Assembly: GCF_051912485.1 (NCBI RefSeq)
Contig: NZ_CP196822.1
Span: 434,001 to 498,000, forward strand
DNA from: Nitrobacter sp051912485
GTDB lineage: Bacteria > Pseudomonadota > Alphaproteobacteria > Rhizobiales > Xanthobacteraceae
DNA: 64,000 nt
Direction of reading: 5' to 3'
The notes below the pieces were generated by a model. It ran no database searches and was not told the origin of the DNA. It worked only from the letters and a program-made list of their open reading frames with translations. Below are positions 25,400 through 34,518 of the stretch, one piece after another (positions within the stretch are counted from its first letter, which is position 1; each line of letters opens with the position of its first letter). Made by a program: the position numbers and the translations under genes.

Positions 25400-26854
25400 A
25401 TGACCGTCCAAGCCGTGCAAAGCCGGAGCGGGATGAGCGCGCGCGCCGCAGTTCTTGCCTACATAGTCGTGTCTGGACTTGTTCTATTGCTGATGATGCT
25501 GCTCGGACTGACGATGCGCCTGGCGCAGGCGCAATGGATCAATATCCAGCCTGATTTCTTCTACGTCATCATGACTATGCATGGCGCCGGCATGGTCGGC
25601 ATCGCCGGCTTGAGCGGTGCTGCGGTGATGTGGTATTTTGTGCGTCGCTATGCGCCGGTGTCGACCGCGGTGTTCGTCGCCAATTTGGTGTTCTTCCTGA
25701 TCGGCGCCGTGCTCATTCTCGGTGCCGGTTTCATCGGCGGATTCGCCGCAGCCTGGACCTTCTTGTTCCCGCTGCCCGCACATTCCGGCGAGCTTTGGTC
25801 GGTCAATGCAGCAGCTTCCTACATGGCGGGCTTGCTGTTCATCGGCGTCGGCTTTCTGCTGCTGCATCTCGACATCGCCCGCGGCATTCTTTCCGTCTAT
25901 GGCGGGCTGGGCGCGGCGCTCGGTGTCAAACAGGCATTCGGTCTGGCGCCGGAAGATGAAGGGCCGCCGGCTGCCGTTACCGCATCGACGATGGTGCTGA
26001 TCGTCAACATCCTCGGCATCCTGCTCGGCGCCGCTGTGCTCGTCGTCTCGCTGGTCAATTTGTACGTGCCAAGCTTCGCCTTCAACGCGTTGGCGGCGAA
26101 GAACATGATCTTTTTCTTCGGGCACGTCTTTATTAACGCCACGATCTACATGGCGGTGATCGCGGTCTACGAGATCTTGCCTGCCTGTACCCATCGCAAG
26201 TGGAAGACGAACCGCGCATTCTATTTTGCCTGGGTGCTCTCGGCGGTGATGGTGCTGGCCGTCTACCCGCATCACTTGCTGATGGACTTTGCCATGCCGA
26301 CCTGGGTGCTGATCGCCAGCCAGATCATCTCCTGGGTGAGTGGCCTGCCGGTGCTGCTGGTGACTGCCTTCGGCGCGCTCACCAATGTCTATCGTTCCGG
26401 GATCAAGTGGACCGTAGCGGCGGGCCTTGTCTTCGTCGGAGTGGCCGGCTGGGCGATCGGCGTCATCCCGGCGATCGCCGATGGAACCATCGAGGTGAAC
26501 AGCTTCATGCACAACACGCAATGGGTACCCGGCCACTTCCATACCTATCTGCTGCTTGGCATGGTGGCGATGTTCTTCGGCTTCATGACCTACCTTGTCC
26601 CCAGGAGGACGAGTGCTTTGCTGCCGTTCGGCTTCTGGCTCTATGTCGTCGGCGGTTCGGTATTTGTGCTTTCCTTCCTCGCCGCTGGTAGCGTCAGCGT
26701 ACCGCGCCGCTACGCGGTGCATCTGCCGGAATGGTTGCCTTATGACCGGGTGGCTTCGATCGGCGCGGCGCTAACGGTGTTAGGGGCATTGATCCTGGTG
26801 CTGAATTTCGTCATCGGTTTGCCCTCGGCAATGCGCGAGGAAGCCGAAACATGA
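25400..26854 (+). CDS. Heme-copper oxidase subunit I without active-site Tyr (NorY-like)
   Basis: 484 residues, about 12 membrane helices. The expected ligands are visible: His61 (MTMHGAGM, low-spin heme), His242 (FGHVFIN), His291-His292 (YPHHLLMDF) and His379/His381 (GHFHTY). In oxidases the helix-VI His is followed four residues later by the cross-linked Tyr; here that position is Asn246 and the next Tyr is Tyr250. Loss of this Tyr is the hallmark of NO reductases in the superfamily. The gene follows the CuA subunit by 22 bases and overlaps senC by four. It is either an sNOR-type NO reductase or an unusual oxidase; annotation as a cytochrome c oxidase subunit I would be correct at superfamily level. 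Confidence 0.88.
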   Translation: MTVQAVQSRSGMSARAAVLAYIVVSGLVLLLMMLLGLTMRLAQAQWINIQPDFFYVIMTMHGAGMVGIAGLSGAAVMWYFVRRYAPVSTAVFVANLVFFLIGAVLILGAGFIGGFAAAWTFLFPLPAHSGELWSVNAAASYMAGLLFIGVGFLLLHLDIARGILSVYGGLGAALGVKQAFGLAPEDEGPPAAVTASTMVLIVNILGILLGAAVLVVSLVNLYVPSFAFNALAAKNMIFFFGHVFINATIYMAVIAVYEILPACTHRKWKTNRAFYFAWVLSAVMVLAVYPHHLLMDFAMPTWVLIASQIISWVSGLPVLLVTAFGALTNVYRSGIKWTVAAGLVFVGVAGWAIGVIPAIADGTIEVNSFMHNTQWVPGHFHTYLLLGMVAMFFGFMTYLVPRRTSALLPFGFWLYVVGGSVFVLSFLAAGSVSVPRRYAVHLPEWLPYDRVASIGAALTVLGALILVLNFVIGLPSAMREEAET

Positions 26855-27468
26855 TGACTCGCGGCTTTCTCCCTCTACTTGCGATCGTTGCTGCGACGGG
26901 AATCGCGGCGCTCGCTTGGGAGACCGATGGATTTCGCGTCGTCACCGGCGCCGGCGCGCGGCAATTGTCCATTGAACGCACGCCACTTCTCCTCCCGGAT
27001 GTGCGACTGGTCGATCAGGACGGTCATGCCTTCGCGTTGAGTTCGTACAAGGGTAGGCCCGTCCTGGTCGACTTCATTTACACCCGCTGCCCGACGCTGT
27101 GCGGCGTGCTCGGTGATGACTTTCATGGCGTTCTGCAACTCATGCGCGACGCGGGAGCCGGCGCGCCGCTCGACTTACTCAGCATCAGCTTCGATCCGCA
27201 AAACGACGATCGGGAGGCGTTGCAGCTTTACGGCGACCGCTATGGCGCGAAGGCGCCGCGCTGGCGGATCGCCGCGATCGCCGACGAGCGCGGCCTTGCC
27301 GAGTTGAAGCAAAGCCTCGGCGTCGTCGTTATCCCCGACGGCATGGGCGGCTTCATTCATAACAGCGCCGTCTATCTCGTCGACGCACGAGGGCGCTTGG
27401 TCCGCATCCTCGATCCCGATTCGCCTCCACAGCTTCTCGCTGACGCGCTGCGCGTGTCGTTGCCATGA
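26851..27468 (+). CDS. senC: SCO1/SenC copper chaperone
   Basis: 205 residues; the ATG overlaps the end of the subunit I gene (ATGA). An N-terminal membrane anchor (LLAIVAATGIAALAWE) is followed by a thioredoxin-like fold with the copper motif CPTLC (in IYTRCPTLCGV) and the distal His in GGFIHNSAVYLVD. SCO proteins deliver copper to CuA. Its place after the CuA and catalytic subunits fits assembly of this same enzyme. The final bases overlap the next gene by four. Confidence 0.9.
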   Translation: MMTRGFLPLLAIVAATGIAALAWETDGFRVVTGAGARQLSIERTPLLLPDVRLVDQDGHAFALSSYKGRPVLVDFIYTRCPTLCGVLGDDFHGVLQLMRDAGAGAPLDLLSISFDPQNDDREALQLYGDRYGAKAPRWRIAAIADERGLAELKQSLGVVVIPDGMGGFIHNSAVYLVDARGRLVRILDPDSPPQLLADALRVSLP

Positions 27469-28088
27469 GCCTCCGCTTGTGTTTCGTGGCCGTCATCGGA
27501 TCATGGCTCGCCCTGTGGCTGTGGCCGGTGCGCATCGCTCTCGAGAGCGACATGGCAGTGCATATGACGATACAGGTGCCTCTGCTGATCGGCATCGGCT
27601 TGTTGCTTGCGAGCGGTGCCCGAGCACATGAGCCGCACTGGCTCGCCGATGCCGACTGGCTCGGTATCCCCGGTATGGTAATGGTAGTGTTGGGCACTTC
27701 TTTCTGGATGCTGCCACGCGCCCTCGATGGTGCGGTCGCTGATCCGTTGGTCGATGCAGCCAAGTTCTTGAGTCTGCCGCTGCTGGTGGGGTTACCCTTG
27801 GGCCTGTCTTGGCGCCGCATGCCGCCACTCGGCCGCGCGTTCATCTGGGCCAATTTCATTCCCAAGCTGGGCGCGATCGGTGGCCTCTATCTGGCGGCGC
27901 CAACGCGGCTTTGCGCCTATTATCGTCTCGACCAGCAGGCCTTGGCCGGCTGGACGCTGATCGTCCTCGCTGTCGTGCTGGGCCTGTTATGGTTCATCGT
28001 CGCGTTCGTCGGCTATCGTCCCCTGTCTGTACCGAAAACCTCAAATCCGGCCATAGTGGTGATGAAGTCCGCCCAGGATGGCGCGTGA
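27465..28088 (+). CDS. Multi-helix membrane protein of the sNOR-like operon, C-terminus altered
   Basis: 207 residues, starting in the stop of senC (ATGA). At least five hydrophobic segments (FVAVIGSWLALWLWPVRI, VPLLIGIGLLLASGA, GMVMVVLGTSFWML, GAIGGLYLAAP, WTLIVLAVVLGLLWFIVAFVGY). It corresponds in position to the orf1/orfX membrane protein of norSY-senC clusters. Its last residues (from about VPKTSNPAIVVM) are encoded by the right-hand IS end at 28028, so the natural C-terminus was replaced on insertion. It may still be functional because the helices are intact. Confidence 0.7.
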   Translation: MSLRLCFVAVIGSWLALWLWPVRIALESDMAVHMTIQVPLLIGIGLLLASGARAHEPHWLADADWLGIPGMVMVVLGTSFWMLPRALDGAVADPLVDAAKFLSLPLLVGLPLGLSWRRMPPLGRAFIWANFIPKLGAIGGLYLAAPTRLCAYYRLDQQALAGWTLIVLAVVLGLLWFIVAFVGYRPLSVPKTSNPAIVVMKSAQDGA

Positions 28089-29113
28089 ACGAATGACACC
28101 GGTGTGCTGCACTGAGCGAGAGACCGGTGCATCCTTTTTCAAAGACCGATGCGTTCTGAAACGGTTGTAATAGTCAGCGTAAGATTTCAGGACCCGACGC
28201 AAATGTGCCTCGCCACAGATGATTGCGTGATCGAGACACTCGCGACGGATCGATCCAATCAGCCGTTCGGCAAAGCCATTCTGCCAGGGTGAGGCCGGTG
28301 CAATAGGCTTGTCCCGGATGCCCATGGCACGCAGTCGGCGTGTGACGACCGCACCGTAGATGCGATCACGGTCCCGGATCATGTAACCCGGAGCACCGTC
28401 CCAAGGAAAAGCCTCGGTAATCTGCCGAGCGATCCACTCCGCCGTCGGGTTGGCTGTGACGTTGATCCAGACGAGATCTCTGCGATCAATCCGTACAATC
28501 ACGAAGCCGTACAGCAGTTCGAAGCCAATGGTCGGGACCACAAACAAATCCATGGCGGCAATGTCCGGAGCGTGGTTTCGCAGGAAGGTCTTCCACCCCT
28601 GACTGGGCGGTCCACGTCGTTTCACCATGTACCTGGCGACGGTTGATTGGGCGACGCTAAACCCAAGCTTGATCAGTTCGCCGTGGATGCGCGGCGCACC
28701 CCAAAGCAAATTCTCCATGTTGATCTGCCGGATCAGCGCACGCAGGTCCGCTTCGATTTGCGGGCGACCACCCCGCCGCCGCGATTCCCGCCGCCAGTAG
28801 CAGCGAAAGCCCGCCCGATGCCAACGCACGAGGGTTTCAAGTTGGACAATCGTGATAACCGTCAGGATTGATGGAAACCAGCGATACAGCTGGACGAAGA
28901 ACCAACGATCGTGGTTTGTGAGCCGGACGCGGCCACGCAGCTTGCGCCGCAATACAATCACCTGATGTCGGAGCGCGGCATTCTCTGCCTCAAGCCGCAA
29001 CTTCGACTTGAATGGCGAGGCCAGGACGGCCAGAACGAAACAGAGCAGCCCGATCATGCCACCAGATTAGGCGATTCCGCCACATCATCAACTCGGATGA
29101 GGTTTTCGGCACA
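28028..29113 (-). mobile_element. Complete integrase-core IS (type B), 1086 bp
   Basis: The terminal inverted repeats are TGTACCGAAAACCTCA at 28028 and TGTGCCGAAAACCTCA on the minus strand ending at 29113. The single transposase gene fills the element. Solo or partial right ends of this type occur at 40205-40340. It inserted into the end of the membrane protein gene. Confidence 0.8.
28041..29057 (-). CDS. Integrase-core (rve) transposase
   Basis: 338 residues, same family and length as the transposase at 31483. The N-terminal part has VLRRKLRGRVRL and LETLVRWHRAGFRCYWRRES (helix-turn-helix region), then NLLWGAPRIHGELIKLGFSV and the DDE core: MDLFVVPTIGFELLYGF (first Asp), IRDRDRIYG (second Asp) and PWQNGFAERLIGSIRRECLD (final Glu). 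All three acidic residues are present, so it is probably active. IS3/IS481-like by fold; I do not assign a named IS. Confidence 0.85.
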   Translation of the reverse strand: MIGLLCFVLAVLASPFKSKLRLEAENAALRHQVIVLRRKLRGRVRLTNHDRWFFVQLYRWFPSILTVITIVQLETLVRWHRAGFRCYWRRESRRRGGRPQIEADLRALIRQINMENLLWGAPRIHGELIKLGFSVAQSTVARYMVKRRGPPSQGWKTFLRNHAPDIAAMDLFVVPTIGFELLYGFVIVRIDRRDLVWINVTANPTAEWIARQITEAFPWDGAPGYMIRDRDRIYGAVVTRRLRAMGIRDKPIAPASPWQNGFAERLIGSIRRECLDHAIICGEAHLRRVLKSYADYYNRFRTHRSLKKDAPVSRSVQHTGVIRSRAILGGLHHHYGRI

Positions 29114-29210
29114 CACACCCACGGCACGACATACGATCCGGCCCAAACACCACGGCCCCCGCGCTCCGCTTCCTTCTGAGCGCCTGCATACTTTCCGTTT
29201 GAGTACCTAG

Positions 29211-30480
29211 CAGGGCGCTGAAAAACGGTCTCGCGTTTGGATCGATTTGATGATTCCGTTGTTGCGGGCGAGACGACGGGGGTGATTTGCGATGCGAGGC
29301 GGGGAAGAGCGATCGGACGGGATGTTCAGCTATGTTCGGCTGGAGAATCGCGTTGCGAAGGATCATCCGCTGCGGCCGATCCGTGCACTGGTCGATGAGG
29401 TTCTGGCCGGGATGAGTACCCGGTTCGCCGCGCTTTATTCGCATACCGGTCGTCCCTCGATCCCGCCGGAGCAATTGCTGAAGGCGCTGCTGCTGCAGGC
29501 GTTCTTTTCGGTGCGGTCGGAGCGGCAACTGATGGAGCAGCTCGACTATAATCTGCTGTTCCGCTGGTTCGTCGGATTGTCGATGGATGCGTCGGTTTGG
29601 GACGCCACGACGTTTACGAAGAATCGTGACCGGCTGCTTCAAGGCGACGTGGCGCGCGAGTTCCTGGCGGCGGTTCTGTCGCAGCCGCGGGTGAAGCGGC
29701 TTCTGTCGAACGACCACTTCAGCGTCGACGGCACGTTGATTGAGGCCTGGGCGTCGATGAAGAGCGTGCGGCCGAAAGACGATGGCGCGCCACCCCCATC
29801 CGGTGATGGCGGCCGCAACGTCGAGGTAAACTTCAGGGGCGAGAGGCGCACCAACGATACGCACGCCTCGACGACGGACCCTTCGGCGAAGCTCTACAAG
29901 AAAAGCCCCGGCGTCGGGGCCGCGCTGTGCTTCATGGGACATGCCCTGATGGAGAACCGCAACGGGCTGATCGTCGACGCCGTGCTGACGCCGGTCGATG
30001 GCCATGCCGAGCGCGCCGCTGCGCTGATCATGGTCGAACCGTTGGCGGACCGCCCGACGCGCATCACGCTCGGCGCGGACAAGGGCTACGACGCCGGCGA
30101 CTTCGTCAACGAACTGCGCTCCATGAATGTGACGCCACACGTCGCGGCGAAGGAGAAGCATTCCACCATCGACAGCCGCACCACCTGTCATGCCGGGTAC
30201 AGGACGAGTTTGCGGATCAGAAAGCGGATCGAGGAGGCGTTCGGCTGGATCAAGACCGTCGCTGGTCAGCGCAAGACAAAATTCCGCGGCGTGGATCGCG
30301 TCGGATGGGCCTTCACGCTGGCTGTCGCCGCCTACAACCTCATCCGCATCCCGAAACTGATCTTCTCATGATGACCAACGCATCGTCCCCGACGCGTGCG
30401 GAAAACCAGACGGTGCCAATGGTCGGACGTCGATGCGATTGGCGACAGCAAGAGCCCTATGCAAGTTGTTCAGCAGCCTG
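29211..30480 (+). mobile_element. Complete IS5-like element, copy 1 (1270 bp)
   Basis: The ends are imperfect inverted repeats (AGCAGGGCGCTGAAAAAC and, on the minus strand, AGCAGGCTGCTGAACAAC), which share AGCAGG..GCTGAA. Both sides carry CTAG (29207-29210 and 30481-30484), a likely target duplication. A copy of identical length in inverted orientation lies at 52937-54206, also between CTAG and CTAG. Confidence 0.85.
29292..30371 (+). CDS. IS5-like DDE transposase
   Basis: 359 residues with a DUF772-type N-terminal domain (MFSYVRLENRVAKDHPLRPIR, PPEQLLKALLLQAFFSVRSERQLMEQ) and a DDE core: FSVDGTLIEAWAS (first Asp), LGADKGYDAGDF (second Asp) and RKRIEEAFGWIKTV (final Glu), ending YNLIRIPKLI. 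The protein is identical to the one encoded at 53046-54125. All catalytic residues are in place, so both copies are likely mobile. Start at ATG 29292. Confidence 0.9.
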   Translation: MRGGEERSDGMFSYVRLENRVAKDHPLRPIRALVDEVLAGMSTRFAALYSHTGRPSIPPEQLLKALLLQAFFSVRSERQLMEQLDYNLLFRWFVGLSMDASVWDATTFTKNRDRLLQGDVAREFLAAVLSQPRVKRLLSNDHFSVDGTLIEAWASMKSVRPKDDGAPPPSGDGGRNVEVNFRGERRTNDTHASTTDPSAKLYKKSPGVGAALCFMGHALMENRNGLIVDAVLTPVDGHAERAAALIMVEPLADRPTRITLGADKGYDAGDFVNELRSMNVTPHVAAKEKHSTIDSRTTCHAGYRTSLRIRKRIEEAFGWIKTVAGQRKTKFRGVDRVGWAFTLAVAAYNLIRIPKLIFS

Positions 30481-30645
30481 CTAGGCCAATCGAACGCGAG
30501 CCATCGGCAGCTTTGCTGCTTTCCAGGCTTCAAATCCGCCGTCGAGCGTTTCCGCCGGCACTCCGGAATGCCGTAGCCACGCCGCGGCACCCTCGCGGCG
30601 CGTTAGCGGAAACGGCAATGAAGACTCTGAAGCCGTGCAATCAAT
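30481..30645 (-). pseudogene. C-terminal rhodanese-like fragment
   Basis: The minus-strand frame reads GAAAWLRHSGVPAETLDGGFEAWKAAKLPM, the typical end of a rhodanese domain (LxGGxxAWxxxGxP). The upstream half, including the catalytic Cys loop, is absent or scrambled. It begins exactly at the IS5-like end, which probably truncated it. Confidence 0.6.
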
Positions 30646-30913
30646 AAAAGCGACCTTGGCGGAGCACGCTGTTGAGCCGGAGCCGATGGCGTCTCCATAC
30701 GGCAACTTGAAATGGCCACTTTGCGCTCTTATATAACTTTGGTCGATCCGGATCTGTTCGGCCAGTTCTCTGTGTTCTTGATCGAGTGCCGAGTCGAACC
30801 TCCTTTGCCCGTCGAAGTCTGATCGCTGTGCCCAGTGCGCCCATCGACTGCGTGGTATTCGATAATTCCTCGAACGAACGTCGCAGGCCTCCGCTGGCGA
30901 CATACGGACTAAC

Positions 30914-31192
30914 ATGAAAAACATTCCTGAACTTAAACCAGCGGCAGCACAGCCGCGCTCAAATACGAAAGCTATGACCAATGCAACGCCGCGAAGATCC
31001 AAGTCACGGAGAACTGGGTCTCCCGGACATCGCCCCGTCCAGGCGAGGAACTCTCAAAACGCAACAAGGAACTATGAACGCTACCTGGTCCTGGCCCGCG
31101 CCGAAGCTCTGACCGGAGACCGGATCGTGGCGGAGAATTACTACCAGCACGCCGAACACTATTTCCGGTCAATGGCGGAGAATGCGAATTAA
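30914..31192 (+). CDS. Miniature DUF4167 protein
   Basis: 92 residues. The N-terminal half is basic and disordered (TPRRSKSRRTGSPGHRP), and the C-terminal half is the DUF4167 motif NATRNYERYLVLARAEALTG followed by RIVAENYYQHAEHYFRSM. In typical family members this motif sits at the N-terminus of much longer proteins, usually beginning MRPGQ. Here it ends the protein. It may be a stand-alone RNA-binding-like protein or a truncated relative. It lies between two IS elements. Confidence 0.6.
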   Translation: MKNIPELKPAAAQPRSNTKAMTNATPRRSKSRRTGSPGHRPVQARNSQNATRNYERYLVLARAEALTGDRIVAENYYQHAEHYFRSMAENAN

Positions 31193-31419
31193 GAACGGCA
31201 ACGAAACCTGGCGGACCGCAACAGCCAATTCGCATTTGTCGACGACAGTCAGTAATACTTGGGTGTCGGCGGTCCGTCTGCCAGTTCCTCGCGCCCCGCC
31301 GAATGAGGCGTCATCACGCTGTTCATTGGGCGCCTCCCGCGGCTTCCGGCCACTCGGCGGTCTCATCAGTGCGCTCTGTTGCCATCTCCTTAAACGTCTT
31401 ACCCGTCTGCTGAAGGACC

Positions 31420-32514
31420 TGTCCCTGTCGCAAACTCAATCCGGCTGGCGGTTGATCGAGAATTGGGCGATGCTGCTGCCCGATGTTGGATTTGTGCAGA
31501 CTGATCTTTGGAATGGTGATGGACCTGCTGCGGTCGCGAGTAGCGCTTGAGGCAGAAGTTCTAGTCTTGAGGCAACAAATCAATGTGCTGCGGCGAACCC
31601 GTTCCAGGAGGCCTCCCTTCATCTCGATTGACCGACTGATATTGGGAGGTGTCTGCCGACTGTTTCCCAAGATGTATGATGCACTGGCGATCGTCCGATC
31701 GGACACCGTGATCCGTTGGCATCGTGCCGGTTTCAGATCGTATTGGCGCTGGAAATCGAGGCATCGCTGCGGTCGACCGGCTGTGCCGTTAGAAATTCGC
31801 CGGCTGATCCGCGCGATGAGCATCGCCAATCCGTTGTGGGGAGCACCGAGAATCCATGGCGAGCTTCTCAAGCTTGGCATCGAGATCGGCCAGACCAGTG
31901 TGGCCAAGTATATGGCGCGGAGGAGGGCTCCTCCGTCGCAGGGGTGGAAGACGTTCCTTCGTAACCACGCTGACGGGATCACCGCGAGGGACCTTTTTGT
32001 CGTGCCGACAATCTTCTTTCGTCCTGTCTATGGAGTGCTGATTATGGGCCATGGCCGGCGGCAGATCCTATGGTTTGGGGTCACCGCGCATCCGATGGCC
32101 GAATGGATCGCCAATCAACTGACGGAGGCGTGTGGCTGGGAACAAATCCCTCGTTACCTGATCCGGGAACGCGATGGCGCCTACGGCGAAATATTCCTGC
32201 GTCGGGTTCGGTCCATCGGCATTCGCGATCGTCCGACGTCTCCTCGCTCACCCTGGCAAAACGCATACGCAGAACGGCTGATCGGATCGATCCGCAGGGA
32301 ATGCATTGATCATGTCGTGGTCTTCGGCGAACGCCATCTGCGTCACGTGCTGCTCTCGTACATGAGCTACTACAACGGCACGCGCACCCATTTGTCATTG
32401 AACAAGGACGCGCCGATGTCGCGCGCCGCCGAGACAGCCGGACGCATTCTCTGTCGTCCGATCCTGGGCGGACTGCATCATCAATATACCCGGATTTGAT
32501 TTGCGGTAGGCACA
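31420..32514 (+). mobile_element. Complete integrase-core IS (type A), about 1095 bp
   Basis: The left end is TGTCCCTGTCGCAAACTCAA and the right end on the minus strand is TGTGCCTACCGCAAATCAAA, giving imperfect terminal inverted repeats. One transposase gene fills it. The family also has a frameshifted copy at 54890-55983 and many fragments in the window. Confidence 0.8.
31483..32499 (+). CDS. Integrase-core (rve) transposase, intact type A copy
   Basis: 338 residues. RSRVALEAEVLVLRQQINVL at the N-terminus, a helix-turn-helix region (VIRWHRAGFRSYWRWKSRH), NPLWGAPRIHGELLKLG, then RDLFVVPTIFFRPVYGV (first Asp), IRERDGAYGEIFLRR (second Asp) and SPWQNAYAERLIGSIRREC (final Glu), ending LGGLHHQYTRI. 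It is the only apparently intact type A transposase in the window and could mobilise the many broken relatives. Confidence 0.85.
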   Translation: MLDLCRLIFGMVMDLLRSRVALEAEVLVLRQQINVLRRTRSRRPPFISIDRLILGGVCRLFPKMYDALAIVRSDTVIRWHRAGFRSYWRWKSRHRCGRPAVPLEIRRLIRAMSIANPLWGAPRIHGELLKLGIEIGQTSVAKYMARRRAPPSQGWKTFLRNHADGITARDLFVVPTIFFRPVYGVLIMGHGRRQILWFGVTAHPMAEWIANQLTEACGWEQIPRYLIRERDGAYGEIFLRRVRSIGIRDRPTSPRSPWQNAYAERLIGSIRRECIDHVVVFGERHLRHVLLSYMSYYNGTRTHLSLNKDAPMSRAAETAGRILCRPILGGLHHQYTRI

Positions 32515-32589
32515 GGTGGGACGACGTCTGCTGTTGGGGGTAGAACGGACATGCCGTTCAAGCGGGCCGACTTCCGAGTTTGACCCAAA

Positions 32590-34020
32590 TGTATGGTCCG
32601 GCCGTGCGTTGCAAGAGGTTTTCGTCGAGCTGGCATTCAGCGGTCTTGCATCAATGTATCCGGTCTCTGATTGGAGCTGGTCTGCTCCGGACCATCATGG
32701 ATATCAGCGCGCGTGCGTTCTCGTTAGCGGACAGGCCTCAACGGGCCATTTGGGTCACCAGTATTCGCATGCGCCGGGAAGACCGATCCTCCATCTCTTC
32801 TCATCCTCTCGCAGACCTCGGCAGGTAACGTGTTTTGCTCTGGCTACGTCATTGCGGGTTCCTCATTTTGAGCGCTCTCTGTGGCCGTCAGTGTGGAGTT
32901 AGGGTCAGCTTGGCTGGGGCGCGGCCTGATTGATCTTCCGCACCTCAAAGGCCCGGCCACGAGCCAGAACGCTCCAGGCGATGCGGGCAAGCTTGTTGGC
33001 GAGGGCGATTGCCAGCACGTTGTGATGCAGCCGTTTCCTGGCCGCCTCGAGCCAGGGCTTAAGTCCGTGGCGCTCCCAGATCTTCGGTTTGATCAGCACG
33101 ACCCACGCCGCCTGCACGAACAGAACTCGCAGGTAGCGATTGCCGCGCCTGGATACCTTGCCGAGGATGGTACGGTCCCCGGTCGAGATCTGCTTGGGAA
33201 CCAGCCCGAGCCAGGCGGCAAAATCTCGGCCCTTGGTGAACACATCGCCTGCGCCGATGGCGGCCACCATCGCGCTGGAGATGATCGGTCCGATGCCGGG
33301 CACGCTCATCAACCGTTCGCAACCGGCATCCTGGCGCGCGATGGTTTCGATCTCGTTCGACAAACCCTCGACCCGCTCATCGAACCGGCGCCAGTCGCAG
33401 GCCAGATCTTCGACAATGCGGACCATGCGAGGCGACAGGACATCTGGCGGCATGGCCAGGATGCGCGGCAGTTCGGCGCGTAAAAAACGTATTCCCTGAC
33501 GCACGGCAATGCTGCGCTCGAGCAGGAAGGCGCGGATCTGATTGATTATGCCGGTGCGCTGGCGGACCAACCGCTCCCGTACCCGATGCAGCGCCTGCAG
33601 GTCCAGCTGATCAAGCGGTCTTGGTTGCGACGAACTTCATCGTGGGCCGCTGTACCGCCTCGGCAATCGCCTCCGCGTCGCGGAAGTCGTTCTTCTGTCC
33701 CTTCGAATAGGGGCGGACGTACTTCGGGCATCGTGACCAAGCGTCTTGAGCCGGCGACTGAGGTGATGCGCCCCAACACAGGCTTCCATGCCAACTAGAC
33801 AGGGCAGCATGTTGGCAAACCGAACCTCCACCTGGCCACGCGACCACTTCTGGCGCAGCACGATTGCGCCAGATCTATCGAGGCCGACGACATGAAATGA
33901 GTTCTTGCCGATATCGATGCCGACGAAGGCAATTGCGTTCGCGAGGGCTTCTGCCATGGCATGCTCCTTGGCTTTGGTGCCCCGTACAAGCCTCTCTTGC
34001 TGGTGGGGCGGGAGCACGGC
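32590..34020 (-). mobile_element. IS110 element with a frameshifted transposase
   Basis: The 3' end starts at 32590 (TGTATGGTCCGGCCGTGCG), reversed relative to the IS110 3' ends at 22847 and 61605. The transposase is broken by two frameshifts. The 5' limit is not sharp; homology is not visible beyond about 34020. Confidence 0.7.
32905..33957 (-). pseudogene. IS110 transposase with two frameshifts
   Basis: N-terminus from ATG 33957: FVGIDIGKNSFHVVGLDRSG (DEDD first Asp) to LKTLGHDA. A frameshift near 33728 leads to YVRPYSKGQKNDFRDAEAIAEAVQ. A second one, an extra T near 33617, is needed to enter QLDLQALHRVRERLVRQRTG. The rest runs in one frame to 32905: SVPGIGPIISSAMVAAIGAG, KGRDFAAWLGLVPKQIS and GNRYLRVLF. 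All domains are present, so it decayed recently, but no active protein can be made without repair. Confidence 0.75.
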
Positions 34021-34518
34021 CGGACCATCCCATTAGCGGACATCGAACGGTGTCACCGTTTGAACAGCACAGCAATTTCGTCACCGCACAGCGCTCAAGC
34101 GATGATCTCACCTGCGTGCCTTTGCCGTGCTTTAGAAACCACGATCTCAAATTGGCACAATTTGCATGTTGTCCGAAATCACCGCCAAGAGTTTGAGGTT
34201 GACCCGTCGATGGCCGCGGGACAAGTCTTAAGGGTCAGTCGAAATATGGAAGTGGTGCTGACCGATAAGCCAATGCGGATGCCCTTCGACGCCGCTGCGT
34301 TCCGAGAAGCCCCTCGGCGCCAAGATACCTAAAGTTCGCGTTACATCGGATTGCTCAAAAAATCATCCGGTGCACATCACCCGAAGTCGTCGATACGTCG
34401 AGCAGCCATCTCAGAATTTGCCGCGTTAAGTGAAATCGATGCACGCGATTCAGCTTTCTGATGAAAATGGGAGCGTTCAATGCCCAGCGATAATCATCCC
34501 CAACGAGGAGACGGCATC
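34021..34518. other. Region between the IS110 copy and the first DUF1254 gene
   Basis: About 500 bases without a recognised gene. Open frames here have no domain. It should hold the IS110 5' end and the promoter of the DUF1254 pair; GAGGAGACGG just before the ATG at 34519 is a plausible ribosome-binding site. Confidence 0.3.

Noticed and set aside
25484..26722. A 412-codon open frame on the minus strand over the subunit I gene
   Set aside because: It is antisense to a clear membrane protein gene; its composition (many His, Arg, Gln, Asp) is the usual mirror of a high-GC, hydrophobic gene and has no domain.
28041..28088. The C-terminus of the sNOR-like membrane protein as native sequence
   Set aside because: The last codons coincide with the terminal repeat of the IS at 28028, so they belong to the IS and not to the original gene.
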